Assembly: GCF_040024445.1 (NCBI RefSeq) | Contig: NZ_CP157276.1 | Span: forward strand, 5,332,001-5,396,000 | Length of the DNA stretch: 64,000 nucleotides | Origin: Prescottella soli | Lineage (GTDB): Bacteria > Actinomycetota > Actinomycetes > Mycobacteriales > Mycobacteriaceae | Direction: 5' to 3' | Part shown: piece by piece, positions 31,806-41,560 of the stretch | Layout of the letters: each line of letters opens with the position of its first letter | How positions within the stretch are numbered: position 1 is the stretch's first letter | Notes under the pieces: model-generated | What the model was told of the DNA's origin: nothing | What the model saw: the letters and a program-made list of their open reading frames with translations, nothing else | Database searches by the model: none | Translations under genes and position numbers: made by a program

Positions 31806-33176
31806 ATGATCGAGCGAACGACCGCCGCAGAGTGGTGGCGGCGAAGCAGTGAGCCCGACCGATACGAGGGGACTCGAGTGGAGCGACGAGGACGAGCGGT
31901 GGCGGGGTCCGTGGCGGTCGTGGTGGGGACCCTGTCGGCGATCGGGCTGGGTGCGGCGGCGGTACTGGGGGCGGCGGCCGTCACGACAACACCCGGGGTG
32001 TTCCTCGTCGCCGGCCTGCTGACCGTGTTCATCCTGACGTTTGCGTTGGGCTGGGCCGGCTTCCGGGTCATGCGGGTTCGTCGTCCGATGCCGGCCGCGG
32101 GCGCGCTGGCGGTGGCGGCAGGGCTGCTGGTGTGGGTGGTGGCGAGCGCGACGATCTTGCGGCCCTTTCCGACGCAGGCGGTGACGGCGACCCCGAGCGA
32201 CGTACAGTTCTGGAACCTGCCGACCGGCTCACGGATCGCGTATGTGCATGTGCCCGCGACGAATCCGGCAGAGCCGCGCGACACACCGGTGATCTTCCTT
32301 CACGGTGGCCCCGGCACGCCGGGCGAGGGAATCCCGAGCGGTGGCGCGGAACTGGCCGATGCGGGGTTCGCCGTGTACGCCTACGACCAGGTCGGTGCCG
32401 GACGATCGACCCGCCTCAGCGACGTTCGCGGATACACCGTCGAGCGGCAGGTGGAGGACCTCGAGGCCATCCGGGGGACGCTCGGGGCCGAGCGCCTCAT
32501 CCTCGTCGGACGCTCCTGGGGAGGCTCGCTGGCCGCGCAGTATCTGGCGGCACATCCAGATCGGGTCGCCAAGGCGGTCTTCGTTGCACCCGGAGCGATC
32601 TGGGGCGGCGCCTACACGGAGGACGGCGTCGGCGAACCGTGGACCGAGATGAACGCCGAGCAGCAAGCTCGCTACGACGAGCTGACAGGTGCCCCGAGAG
32701 TGCTGGCGCAGGCACTGCTGATGTCGGTCGATCCGAACGCGGCGCACGCGCTTGTCCCCGACGCCGAGGCCGACTCGTGGATGCACGAGGTGGCACTGAC
32801 CGGTCGTGACGGCACGTCGTGCGCCGGCGCGCCGAGCACGCCTCCACACGACAACCCGCAGGGCTTCTACGTCAACCAGCTGACGAACGCTGACTTCGCC
32901 CGGATACCGGACCCGCGGCCGACGCTTCGTGAGGTGCGGGTTCCGGCGCTCGTGATGGCCGCCCAGTGCGACTTCATCCGCTGGCCCGTCACACGCGAGT
33001 ACCGCGATGTACTTCCCGAGTCGACGCTCGTGGACATCCAGGGCGCCGGCCACGCCGTTTCGGCGGATCAACCGGCCGTGTACGTCGACCTGCTGCGCCG
33101 CTTCCTCCTCGACCAGGATCTGGCACTGCCCGCTTACACCGCACAAGATCCGCCGCCGGGCCGGTGGGCGCGCTGA
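31806..33176 (+). CDS. Membrane-anchored alpha/beta hydrolase, proline iminopeptidase-like
   Basis: 456 codons from ATG 31806; GTG 31878, with GAGGGGAC ahead of it, is an attractive alternative that removes 24 residues. The N-terminal third has three membrane helices (VAVVVGTLSAIGLGAAAVLG, VFLVAGLLTVFILTFALGW, ALAVAAGLLVWVVASATIL). The catalytic domain has the S33 oxyanion motif FLHGGPGTPG, the nucleophile elbow VGRSWGGS, and the His in GAGHAVSADQP. The external or internal location of the hydrolase domain is not settled; the substrate could be N-terminal proline peptides or a lipid ester. It ends 9 bp short of the convergent treY. Confidence 0.85.
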   Translation: MIERTTAAEWWRRSSEPDRYEGTRVERRGRAVAGSVAVVVGTLSAIGLGAAAVLGAAAVTTTPGVFLVAGLLTVFILTFALGWAGFRVMRVRRPMPAAGALAVAAGLLVWVVASATILRPFPTQAVTATPSDVQFWNLPTGSRIAYVHVPATNPAEPRDTPVIFLHGGPGTPGEGIPSGGAELADAGFAVYAYDQVGAGRSTRLSDVRGYTVERQVEDLEAIRGTLGAERLILVGRSWGGSLAAQYLAAHPDRVAKAVFVAPGAIWGGAYTEDGVGEPWTEMNAEQQARYDELTGAPRVLAQALLMSVDPNAAHALVPDAEADSWMHEVALTGRDGTSCAGAPSTPPHDNPQGFYVNQLTNADFARIPDPRPTLREVRVPALVMAAQCDFIRWPVTREYRDVLPESTLVDIQGAGHAVSADQPAVYVDLLRRFLLDQDLALPAYTAQDPPPGRWAR

Positions 33177-33185
33177 CTCCGGGGT

Positions 33186-35567
33186 TCAGGGCCGGTCCAA
33201 CCGCACCAGTAGCGCCACGGGCAGCCGGTCGAACACCTTCGACAGCGGCGCGGCTCCGGCGTAGAGCTCACCGGTGAGCCGGTCGAACCAGCTGCCGTTG
33301 GGGAGCGCCACACTCGAACTTTCCCAACCGCTTTCGTGGAGCCGGACGCTGTGGCGGGTGGCCAGTGCGATCACGTCGGAGGCCTCGCCGGCGGGGCCGC
33401 GGGCGAAACCCACGACGTGCTCGGCGGTGGGGCCCACACCGAACACCGGTCGGTAGTGTCCGCCGACGAAGCTCTCGGGCCGGTCGCGGCGAAGGCGGAG
33501 CGCGGCGCGGGTCACGTGCAGCTTCGTGGCACCCGAACCGTCGATCGGTGGCGTCTCGACCCCCGGTGTGTCCATCGACTTCAGCAGTGCGCGGCGCACC
33601 TCGTACTCGACGGGTCGACGGTTGTCCGGGTCGACCAGCGAGTCCTCCCACAGTTCGGTGCCCTGGTACACGTCCGGGATGCCCGGCGCGCACAGCTGCA
33701 GCAGCTTCTGCCCCAGCGCGTCCGACCAACCGTGCGGCGCGAGTTGCCGCGCGACCAGCCCGATGCTGCGGCCGACGGGGCCGTCGACGACATGGTCGAT
33801 CCACGCGTGCAGCGCATGCTCGAAGTGTGCGTCGATCTCGGTCCAGGAGGTTCTGGTCCCGGATTCGCGGGCCGCCTTCTCGGCGAACCGGTGGAGTCGA
33901 TCACGAAGGCCCGGGGAGGCCGAGGCGTCCGAGCCGTCGACCGGCCAGATGCCGAACATGTTCTGCCACAAGAACAGTCCGAGTACCCCGTCCGGGCTGG
34001 GGGTGGACATCTCCCAGTCGGCGACGCACCGGACCCACAGTTCCGGAACCTGGGAGAGCACGCCGATCCGGGCCCGGACGTCCTCGCCGCGCTTGGTGTC
34101 GTGGGTCGAGAGGGTCGTCATCGTCCGCGGCCACAGCCGGGCCCGGTCGGCCGCCCGCAGATGGAACTCGGCGACCGAAATGCCGAACCGCCCCGGATCG
34201 CCGCCCACCTCTTGCAGCGACACCAGCCGCGCCGTGCGGTAGAGCAGACAGTCCTCGACCGCCTTCGCGGTGACCGCTCCGCACACCTGCTGAAATCGCG
34301 TGTGCGACTCGCTCCCGGTCACCAGGGCGCCGGCGAGTGTGGTCAACGCGGACCTCCACTCCGGGTGCCGGTCGAGGATGTCGGCGATCAGGTGGGGGAG
34401 TGTGCTGGTCAGCGGGGCGTAGTCGATGCGGTACGCCGGGGCGGTCGCCAGCGCCTCCACCAGCGCGTCGCGCAGCACATCCGGGTTGCAGAAGGTGGGC
34501 GAATCCCGCAGGATCGCCCGGGCCAGTCGGCGTAGCTCCGGCGCCAGATCGGTGCGCGCGACGCGGCGGCGCAGCTCGATTCCGGTGTCGCGCAGCCACG
34601 TCGCGTCCCCCGGGGCTCCCGCGCGGCCGGCAAGCTCGGTGAGTACCGGCGCGCCGTCGGGGTCGAGGAAGACGCCACCGTACTCGGCGAGCGCGTCGTA
34701 CCCGGTGGTGCCGTCGATCGGCAGCGTCGGATCCAGCGGTTCGTCCGGGGCGAGGATCTTCTCGGCCACCAGCCACCGGTCGGGCCCGATCACCTCCCGC
34801 AGGTTCCGGAAGTATCCGGAGGGATCACTCAGGCCGTCGGGGTGATCCACCCGGACACCGTCGACGAGTTCGTCGCGCACCCACGACGCGAACTGGTGGT
34901 GGGTGGTGTCGAAGACGCGGGCGTCCTCCTGGCGCAGTGCGACCAGGTCGTTGATCGCGAAGAACCGGCGATATCCGACGCTGCCGTCCCGCCAGCCCAC
35001 GAGCCGATACGCCTGCCGATCGTGGACCTCGCGCGCTTCGCCCTCCTCCGTGCCCGGCGCGATCGGAAACCGCGCGTCGCCGACGGCGAGCAGCGGGGTC
35101 CCGTTGCTGCGATCGATCCGCAAACCGTCCAGATCGGACGCGTCCCCCAGGACGGGCAGCGCGATACGACCGTCCGAGCCGTTGTCCTCGCGCCAGTCGA
35201 TGTCGAAGAACCGCGCGAACGGCGAACGGCGACCGTGCGTCAGGACGTCCCACCACCAACGGTTCTCGTGGGGGTGGGCGATGCCGAGGTGATTGGGGAC
35301 GAGGTCCACGATCAGGCCCATGTTGCGCTCGCTCAGCTCGGCCGAGAGCGCGACCAGGGCTGCACGTCCACCGAGCGCGGCGGAGACCGTGGTGGGGTCG
35401 GTGACGTCGTAGCCGTGGGTGGATCCCGCCGTGGCGGTCAGTATCGGTGACAGGTACAGGTGGGAGACACCGAGTCGGTCCAGGTAGTCCGCGAGGCGGC
35501 GCGCGTCGTCGAGAGTGAACGAATCGCCCCGCAGCTGGAGCCGGTACGTCGCGGTGACCGGCCTCAT
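33186..35567 (-). CDS. treY: Malto-oligosyltrehalose synthase
   Basis: 793 codons from ATG 35567. This GH13 enzyme turns the reducing-end glucose of maltodextrins into an alpha,alpha-1,1-linked trehalose unit, the substrate of TreZ. Visible motifs are TYRLQLRGDSFTLDDARRL at the start, GLIVDLVPNHLG, the nucleophile in VRVDHPDGLSDP, the acid in WLVAEKILAP and STHDTKRGEDVRARI. The start overlaps the treX stop by 4 bp (ATGA), so translation is coupled. The unrelated frame that continues upstream through treX is not coding. In related genomes treZ follows directly; here the next gene downstream is a convergent hydrolase. Confidence 0.96.
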   Translation of the reverse strand: MRPVTATYRLQLRGDSFTLDDARRLADYLDRLGVSHLYLSPILTATAGSTHGYDVTDPTTVSAALGGRAALVALSAELSERNMGLIVDLVPNHLGIAHPHENRWWWDVLTHGRRSPFARFFDIDWREDNGSDGRIALPVLGDASDLDGLRIDRSNGTPLLAVGDARFPIAPGTEEGEAREVHDRQAYRLVGWRDGSVGYRRFFAINDLVALRQEDARVFDTTHHQFASWVRDELVDGVRVDHPDGLSDPSGYFRNLREVIGPDRWLVAEKILAPDEPLDPTLPIDGTTGYDALAEYGGVFLDPDGAPVLTELAGRAGAPGDATWLRDTGIELRRRVARTDLAPELRRLARAILRDSPTFCNPDVLRDALVEALATAPAYRIDYAPLTSTLPHLIADILDRHPEWRSALTTLAGALVTGSESHTRFQQVCGAVTAKAVEDCLLYRTARLVSLQEVGGDPGRFGISVAEFHLRAADRARLWPRTMTTLSTHDTKRGEDVRARIGVLSQVPELWVRCVADWEMSTPSPDGVLGLFLWQNMFGIWPVDGSDASASPGLRDRLHRFAEKAARESGTRTSWTEIDAHFEHALHAWIDHVVDGPVGRSIGLVARQLAPHGWSDALGQKLLQLCAPGIPDVYQGTELWEDSLVDPDNRRPVEYEVRRALLKSMDTPGVETPPIDGSGATKLHVTRAALRLRRDRPESFVGGHYRPVFGVGPTAEHVVGFARGPAGEASDVIALATRHSVRLHESGWESSSVALPNGSWFDRLTGELYAGAAPLSKVFDRLPVALLVRLDRP

Positions 35568-37711
35568 GACGACCGATCCCGACGTAGCACCAGCAGGGAT
35601 CGGGACGGCACGGTGAGCGTCTCGTCGGACTTGGCCACGAGATCCGTTGCGCCCGTGTCTGATGTGGTGTCCAGCTCGCCGATCCATCGCTCGTCGCGGT
35701 CGCCGCCCGGAACGGTGAACTCGAGGTCGCCGTCGTGCGCGTTGAAGAACAGCAGGAACGAGTCGTCCACCACCCGGCGGCCGCGGTTGTCCGGCTCGGG
35801 GATCGCGTCGCCGCCCAGGTAGACGACCAGTCCCTTGCCGAATCCGCTGTCCCAGTCCTCGGTCGTCATCTCCCGCCCGGACGGGGTGAGCCAGGCGATG
35901 TCGCGGCTGTGTTCGTCGCGGACCGGCCTGCCGGCGAAGAACCGGCGGCGCCGGAACACTGGGTGTGCCGCGCGCAGCGTCGTCGTGCGGCGGGTGAAGG
36001 CGAGCAGGTCGGCGTTCGACTCGGCCAGTGACCAGTCCATCCACGACAGCGGCGAATCCTGGCAGTAGACGTTGTTGTTGCCGTGTTGGCTCCGTCCCAT
36101 CTCGTCGCCGTGCGCCAGCATCGGGGTGCCCTGGCTCAGCAGCAGCGTCGCGAGGATGTTCCGGCGCTGGCGGGCGCGGAGCGTGAGGATCGCCGGGTCG
36201 TCGGTGGCGCCTTCGACCCCGCAGTTCCACGACCGGTTGTGGCTTTCGCCGTCGCGGCCCTCCTCGCCGTTGGCCTCGTTGTGCTTCTCGTCGTACGACA
36301 CCAGGTCGGCGAGCGTGAACCCGTCGTGGGCGGTGACGAAGTTGATGCTGGCGCCGGGGCGGCGTCCGGTCGCCTCGTACAGGTCCGACGAGCCGGTCAG
36401 GCGGGACGCGAATTCGCCCAGCGTCGCGGGTTGGCCGCGCCAGTAGTCGCGGACGGTGTCGCGGTACTTGCCGTTCCACTCGGTCCACAGGCCGGGGAAA
36501 TTGCCCACCTGGTAGCCGCCCTCGCCGACGTCCCACGGCTCGGCGATCAGTTTCACCTGGCTGACCACCGGGTCCTGCTGCACCAGGTCGAAGAACGCGG
36601 AAAGCCGGTCCACGTCGTGCAATTCGCGTGCCAGCGTGGACGCCAGGTCGAATCGGAACCCGTCGACGTGCATCTCGGTGACCCAGTACCGCAGCGAATC
36701 CATGATGAGCTGCAGCGTGTGCGGGTGGCGGGCGTTCAGGCTGTTCCCGGTGCCCGTGTAGTCGGTGTAGAGCGCCGGATCGTCGTCGTCGAGTCGGTAG
36801 TAGGCGGCGTTGTCGATGCCCCGGAACAGGATGGTCGGACCGCGGTGATCGCCCTCGGCGGTGTGGTTGTAGACGACGTCGAGGATCACCTCGATCCCGG
36901 CCTCGTGGAACGCGCGGACCATCGCCTTGAACTCGGTGACCGCGCCGCTCGGCTTCTCCGCCGACGAGTACTCGGCGTGCGGGGCGAGGAAGCCGAAAGT
37001 GTTGTAGCCCCAGTAGTTCCGTAGCCCCCGATCGACCAGGATCTGGTCGTGCATGAACTGGTGCACCGGCATGAGTTCGACCGCGGTGACGCCCAGGGAC
37101 CGCAGGTGGTCGATCACCTCGGGATGCGCCAGCCCGGCGTACGTTCCGCGCAATGCCTCCGGCACCCCGGGGTGCGTCGCGGTCATGCCCTTCACGTGTG
37201 CCTCGTAGATGAGGGTCTCGTGGTACGGGGTGCGCGGCGGCCGATCGGTACCCCAGTCGAAGTACGGGTTGATCACCACCGTCGTCATCGTGTGGCCGAG
37301 GGAGTCCTCGCCGTACGCGTAGAGCGGCGGATGGCTGGGGGCACCCCCTGCACGAAGTGCTTGGGGGACGAAGGTGCCGTCGAAGGCCTTCCCGTAGGGG
37401 TCGAGCAGGAGCTTGGACGGGTCGCAGCGCAGACCGGACGCCGGGTCGTGCGGTCCGTGCACCCGGAAGCCGTACCGCTGCCCGGGGCCGACCGAGGGCA
37501 GGTACGCGTGCCAGACGTATCCGTCCACCTCGTCCAGCGGGATCCGCGTCTCGGTGCCGTCCTTCGCGATCAGGCACAGCTCGACGGCGTCGGCCACCTC
37601 GGAGAACACGGAGAAGTTGGTGCCGCCGCCGTCGTAGGTGGCGCCCAGCGGGTACGGGCTGCCCGGCCACACCTCGACCCGTGAGGTCGGCGGCGGGTCC
37701 GTACGCTCCAT
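35564..37711 (-). CDS. treX: Glycogen debranching enzyme
   Basis: 715 codons. This isoamylase-type GH13 enzyme (GlgX/TreX) hydrolyses alpha-1,6 branches of glycogen-like glucan and supplies linear maltodextrins to TreY. An N-terminal CBM48-like domain (SPYPLGATYDGGGTNFSVF) is followed by the barrel with VILDVVYNHTAEGD, the nucleophile in VDGFRFDLAS, the acid in KLIAEPWDVGEGGYQ and NFVTAHDGFTLADLVSYDEK. C-terminal beta domain ends LLVLRRDRSS. It heads the treX-treY pair and lies 63 bp downstream of a large LuxR regulator on the same strand. Confidence 0.96.
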   Translation of the reverse strand: MERTDPPPTSRVEVWPGSPYPLGATYDGGGTNFSVFSEVADAVELCLIAKDGTETRIPLDEVDGYVWHAYLPSVGPGQRYGFRVHGPHDPASGLRCDPSKLLLDPYGKAFDGTFVPQALRAGGAPSHPPLYAYGEDSLGHTMTTVVINPYFDWGTDRPPRTPYHETLIYEAHVKGMTATHPGVPEALRGTYAGLAHPEVIDHLRSLGVTAVELMPVHQFMHDQILVDRGLRNYWGYNTFGFLAPHAEYSSAEKPSGAVTEFKAMVRAFHEAGIEVILDVVYNHTAEGDHRGPTILFRGIDNAAYYRLDDDDPALYTDYTGTGNSLNARHPHTLQLIMDSLRYWVTEMHVDGFRFDLASTLARELHDVDRLSAFFDLVQQDPVVSQVKLIAEPWDVGEGGYQVGNFPGLWTEWNGKYRDTVRDYWRGQPATLGEFASRLTGSSDLYEATGRRPGASINFVTAHDGFTLADLVSYDEKHNEANGEEGRDGESHNRSWNCGVEGATDDPAILTLRARQRRNILATLLLSQGTPMLAHGDEMGRSQHGNNNVYCQDSPLSWMDWSLAESNADLLAFTRRTTTLRAAHPVFRRRRFFAGRPVRDEHSRDIAWLTPSGREMTTEDWDSGFGKGLVVYLGGDAIPEPDNRGRRVVDDSFLLFFNAHDGDLEFTVPGGDRDERWIGELDTTSDTGATDLVAKSDETLTVPSRSLLVLRRDRSS

Positions 37712-37774
37712 GCGGAAACCCTAGCCCGAGCGAGGCCGCCGAGGTCGACGACGCGGTCGGTTGCAGCTGAGGGA

Positions 37775-40498
37775 TCAGAGCTGCTCGGTAGGCAGGTCAT
37801 CGTTGAAGAGGCCGGCGCGTTCGGCACGGTAGAGGATGTCTGCGCGATCGGTGGTCTGAAACTTCCGGTAGATGCTCTTCAGCCGGTACTTCACGGTGTC
37901 TTGTGAGATGAACAGCTCGCCTGCCGCATCCCTGATGGTCCGCCCGTTTCGAAGTGCTTTGAGGGTGCGTCTCTCCGTCTCCGTCAGCGGGGAAACCAGC
38001 GACACCCGCATCACTCCGGGCAGCCCGTCAATCTCATGGACAGCATTTACGGTGCCAGTTTCTCGCGCGTGGACCGCGAGTGCGCGGAGGCGGTCGAAGG
38101 GCACGGAGCCGAGCATGGTGCCCTGCCCGTAGAGGTGCATGTGGGTCATGGCCCGCTCGAACGCGGCCACCGCTTTGCCTTCCCAACCCGCGGCCCAGAA
38201 CACCACAGCGAGAAGGACGAGCGCTTCACCACGGTAGCGGGGCGAGACCGGCCGCCCCAGTACCCGGTCGAGCCCGGCGATGGCGTCACCGGTCTGCCCG
38301 CGAGTGAGGGCGATCCGCGCGGATGTGACTTCCACGACGGGCAGGGTGATCGGAAGCTCTTGGAGCTGTCGCTCCGCACCGTGGACATCGCCCTGCGCGA
38401 GCCGCATGTTCGCGGCGTAGGCCGCGAGTTCTGTCCGCAAGTACGGTGTGGGCGGGAGGTCCATGTCCCGGGAGCGTGTGAGCCGTGCAAGTGCGTCGGC
38501 GTCTCCATAGTGTTTGCGCGCCGATGCGGCCGCGGCGATAACGAGCAGGGGCCAGAACTCGCAGCGACCCCAGCTCTCATCCCCGTCGAGCGGCGGCTGC
38601 GCGGGCGGGTTCGTGTCCGGGGTCTCGAACATGATGACCGCTCTCGCGAACTCGAGCTGCCACCCGATGAGTGCGGTGACGGATTGCCCGTCCGTCGCAT
38701 GGTGCCGCCCGATGCGTTCGATTTCGTGGCGTGCCGCGTGGATGTTTCCCTCGACGGCGTGGAGGAAGGCCATGCCGGCGTGGGCGCAGAGTCGATCCCG
38801 GGCTTCTCCGGTCTGATCGCTGAATCGGATGGCCTCACTGAAGTTCCGCGACGCACCTGCGAGTTCGCCATTGAGCGTGTACGTCAACCCGATTCCCGAA
38901 TGCATGAGGGACCGCGCCGTGCGCAAGGGTGAGGCCTCATCGCTGGGGGTCTCCGCGAGTTGGCGTTCCAACGCCTCGGCGTGGTTCAGCGCAGCCGCCG
39001 CGTTTCCGAGGACCCGTTCTGCAGTCATGTGCAGATACCGGGCCACGGGGGAGGTCTCGGTGTGGGCGTGGCCCGCCGGGCCGGCTGCGGTTCGGAAGAC
39101 CTGCACCAGGCTGCGGAGTGAGAGCCGCGAGGTATCGGCGCGGTCATATCCGTGGAGCATCCGGGCCCCGGCGAGCAGCGGGAACCGGTCGGAGACATCG
39201 CGAGGCACTCCGGCAAGCACCGACGAGATGAGCGAAGGGTCCAGGACCAGGCGCGGGTGCGATTCCAGCAGTTGGTGGAGTTCGGTGTAGTCGCCGGCTT
39301 CACTGAACAGACGCGCGGCCGTGGCCGGATCCTTGCACGCCACCTCGCGTGCCCACGTCAGTTTCAGGCCGAAGATCTCTTCGTTGCCGAGTTCACGCTC
39401 CACCATCGCGTGAGCGGCGGTCTCCAACGCGGGATGCACCCGGTTCGAGCCGTCGGCCGGGTTGCGTAGCACGAGGCCCGCGTTTTCCAGCGCATGCAGC
39501 GCGGTGGCCGTCTCCTCCCGGGTCAGTCGAGACAGGCGTGTGAGCGTCGCGGCGGGCATGGGCGTGCCGCATCCGGCGAGGACGCAGAAGAGCCGACGTT
39601 CAGGATCCGTCCGGTCCAGCAGCAGCGTCTCGAGACTGCCGGTGAGGAACTCCTCCGCCCAGGAGGCAGCCGGCACTGCCGCGCGGTCGCCCGTGCAGGC
39701 CGCGGTGAGGGCGAGGGGCCACGATCGGACGAGTCTGCGGACCCCCTCGAGCCGGCCCGCGTCGATGTCCCGGGTCGCCGCAAGCGCCACGGTCTCCTCG
39801 CAGGTGAATGCGAGGTCTCCGGTGGTGAGGGACCAGGTTTCGTACCGGGCGGTGGTCAGCGGAGCATCCAGGGCTGTGAACCGGCGCCCGAGGACGACGA
39901 GCGAAAGCCGGGGTCCGCGGTCGAGGAGCTGGGCCAGGGCTTCGTCCGTCGCGCGGGAGGAGAGGTGGTGCCAGTCGTCGACCACCAGGTGTATCTGACC
40001 GGACAGGCTGCCCACGATGTGCAGCAGTGATCGATAGTGATCCAGATCGTGCCCGGGCTGGACGCCGGCGGCCTTGGCCAGCCGTGCGGCGGCGAGCCCC
40101 CAGAACCGGTGTAGGTCTCCGGTGGTCTCGCGCGCACTCACCCAAGCGACCGGCGAGTCCTGCACGCTCGCCCACTGCGCCGCGGCCAAGGATTTCCCGG
40201 CGCCCAACGGTCCCAGCAGGATGCGGAGCCGCGGATGCCGGGCTTCACCCTCGATCAGACGGATCACGCGGTCACGTACCAGCATCTGTACGCGATCCTC
40301 GGCACTCGCCCGAGACAGCCGTCGTCTCGCACTCTCACCCATGCCCGCACACTCTTGGTCTTGGTCGACGCCCACCTGGGTGCGGGTCGCCCGCAGGGCG
40401 TCGTTCTCGCGTTCCGGGCGGCGAAGGAGCTCCTTCCGCAGCGCGACCGACTCTTGCGCGGGGTTCACAGTCGTGCCGTCTTCACACTGCGTAACCAC
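37775..40498 (-). CDS. Large ATP-binding LuxR-family (MalT/LAL-like) regulator
   Basis: 907 codons from GTG 40498; ATG 40342 would remove 52 residues and lies just before the conserved part. Domain order: STAND-type ATPase with Walker A LLGPLGAGKS at about residue 95 and Walker B IHLVVDDWHHLSS, a long TPR-like helical region, and a C-terminal LuxR helix-turn-helix (LTETERRTLKALRNGRTIRD, then DTVKYRLKSIYRKF). Such proteins are ligand- and ATP-dependent activators; E. coli MalT, which binds maltotriose, is the classic case. Position just upstream of treX-treY on the same strand makes control of alpha-glucan/trehalose genes an appealing but untested idea. The DUF1254/DUF1214 gene is an equally close neighbour. 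Confidence 0.87.
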   Translation of the reverse strand: MVTQCEDGTTVNPAQESVALRKELLRRPERENDALRATRTQVGVDQDQECAGMGESARRRLSRASAEDRVQMLVRDRVIRLIEGEARHPRLRILLGPLGAGKSLAAAQWASVQDSPVAWVSARETTGDLHRFWGLAAARLAKAAGVQPGHDLDHYRSLLHIVGSLSGQIHLVVDDWHHLSSRATDEALAQLLDRGPRLSLVVLGRRFTALDAPLTTARYETWSLTTGDLAFTCEETVALAATRDIDAGRLEGVRRLVRSWPLALTAACTGDRAAVPAASWAEEFLTGSLETLLLDRTDPERRLFCVLAGCGTPMPAATLTRLSRLTREETATALHALENAGLVLRNPADGSNRVHPALETAAHAMVERELGNEEIFGLKLTWAREVACKDPATAARLFSEAGDYTELHQLLESHPRLVLDPSLISSVLAGVPRDVSDRFPLLAGARMLHGYDRADTSRLSLRSLVQVFRTAAGPAGHAHTETSPVARYLHMTAERVLGNAAAALNHAEALERQLAETPSDEASPLRTARSLMHSGIGLTYTLNGELAGASRNFSEAIRFSDQTGEARDRLCAHAGMAFLHAVEGNIHAARHEIERIGRHHATDGQSVTALIGWQLEFARAVIMFETPDTNPPAQPPLDGDESWGRCEFWPLLVIAAAASARKHYGDADALARLTRSRDMDLPPTPYLRTELAAYAANMRLAQGDVHGAERQLQELPITLPVVEVTSARIALTRGQTGDAIAGLDRVLGRPVSPRYRGEALVLLAVVFWAAGWEGKAVAAFERAMTHMHLYGQGTMLGSVPFDRLRALAVHARETGTVNAVHEIDGLPGVMRVSLVSPLTETERRTLKALRNGRTIRDAAGELFISQDTVKYRLKSIYRKFQTTDRADILYRAERAGLFNDDLPTEQL

Positions 40499-40554
40499 CC
40501 AGACGACGATCGGCGCGAGAATCCAGGATTCGACGCCACTGATCTGAACACCCC

Positions 40555-41496
40555 CTAGAGCGCTTCGGGACGCGGCGCCGTCCAGGTGCCGTCGAGCACG
40601 GAGGGGCGGGGGCGGTACAGCCGCAGCACGTAGTTCCAGCCCGGCATGATCGGCAGGGCGTTCGCGACACCGTCAAGGTGTACGCCGAAGCGGATGGTGG
40701 TGGCACCGTCGGCGTCGGGGGTGGCGGTGACGCTGTTGATGCTGTTCACACCCAGGGCGTTCTCCTCGAAGTAGCCGGCCGCGTTGTACAGCGACACCGA
40801 CCAGAACGCGTCCACCGGAACGTCGTTCAGGCGGAGGCGGTATTCCTCGACCGGGAGGCGTTCGTCGAAGCTGACGTAGGTGGCCTCCTGTTCGGGGAGG
40901 CCACCCCAGCCGGAGGCGGTGCCCAGCAGGTGCATGATCGGATCGACTTCCGCCGCGGTGCCGAATGATCGGTCGTACTTGCTGACACCGCGAGCGAGCG
41001 CGAGGAGCGCGTCGCGGGTCTCCGTCTGCGACTGCTCGTCGTAGTCGGGCAGCGGGAAATCGCCTGCGCCGCCGCCGTCGATGCTGAGGGCGTCCTGCAG
41101 TCGGTTTACCTCGGCGACGTCTTCGGGGCTGTTCGGATCGACGAGGATGCGCACGATGAGTGCGGCGTAGTCGGTGCCGACCAGTTCGCGCGTGAGCAGG
41201 TGCTCTCCCGGATCGCGCAGGATGACCGGACCGTAGTGGTCCTGATTGATCACCCACACGGAGATGTAGCGCTTGCCGGTATCGGGCAGTGTGATCGTGA
41301 CGCCGCCGCGCACGTCGATGATGGTGCTGCTGTACAGGGTGTCGCGGTTCTGGCGGATGATGGGCTGGTCGTCGAGCGGCTTGAGCTCACGCGTGTGGTT
41401 CCATGCGCCCAGGCCGACGCCCGCGGCCAAGCGGGCGAACATGAGATCGGTTTCGGCTCGGTTGAAGTTCAGGACGTTGACCGGGATTGCGGACAC
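40555..41496 (-). CDS. DUF1254/DUF1214 domain protein
   Basis: 313 codons from GTG 41496, preceded by AAAGGAACC. N-terminal DUF1254-like part (NFNRAETDLMFARLAAGV, IIRQNRDTLYSSTIIDVRGG, RYISVWVINQDHYGPVI) and C-terminal DUF1214 part (FWSVSLYNAAGYFEENALG, GVNSINSVTATPDADG, NYVLRLYRPRPSVLDG). No signal peptide is visible, unlike many relatives. The family is widespread and uncharacterised, sometimes linked to envelope or lipid functions. It lies between the large LuxR regulator and the SHOCT gene group, same strand. Confidence 0.85.
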   Translation of the reverse strand: MSAIPVNVLNFNRAETDLMFARLAAGVGLGAWNHTRELKPLDDQPIIRQNRDTLYSSTIIDVRGGVTITLPDTGKRYISVWVINQDHYGPVILRDPGEHLLTRELVGTDYAALIVRILVDPNSPEDVAEVNRLQDALSIDGGGAGDFPLPDYDEQSQTETRDALLALARGVSKYDRSFGTAAEVDPIMHLLGTASGWGGLPEQEATYVSFDERLPVEEYRLRLNDVPVDAFWSVSLYNAAGYFEENALGVNSINSVTATPDADGATTIRFGVHLDGVANALPIMPGWNYVLRLYRPRPSVLDGTWTAPRPEAL

Positions 41497-41560
41497 AGCG
41501 GGTTCCTTTCGGTGTCGGGTACGGAGCGAGAGCGGGTATCCCTCGCCCCGTCGGAGAAAT

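Noticed and set aside
35568-37670. Extension of the treY frame upstream through treX
   Set aside because: The treY protein family starts at MRPVTATYRLQLRG; upstream residues are Arg/Pro-rich and out of frame with treX.
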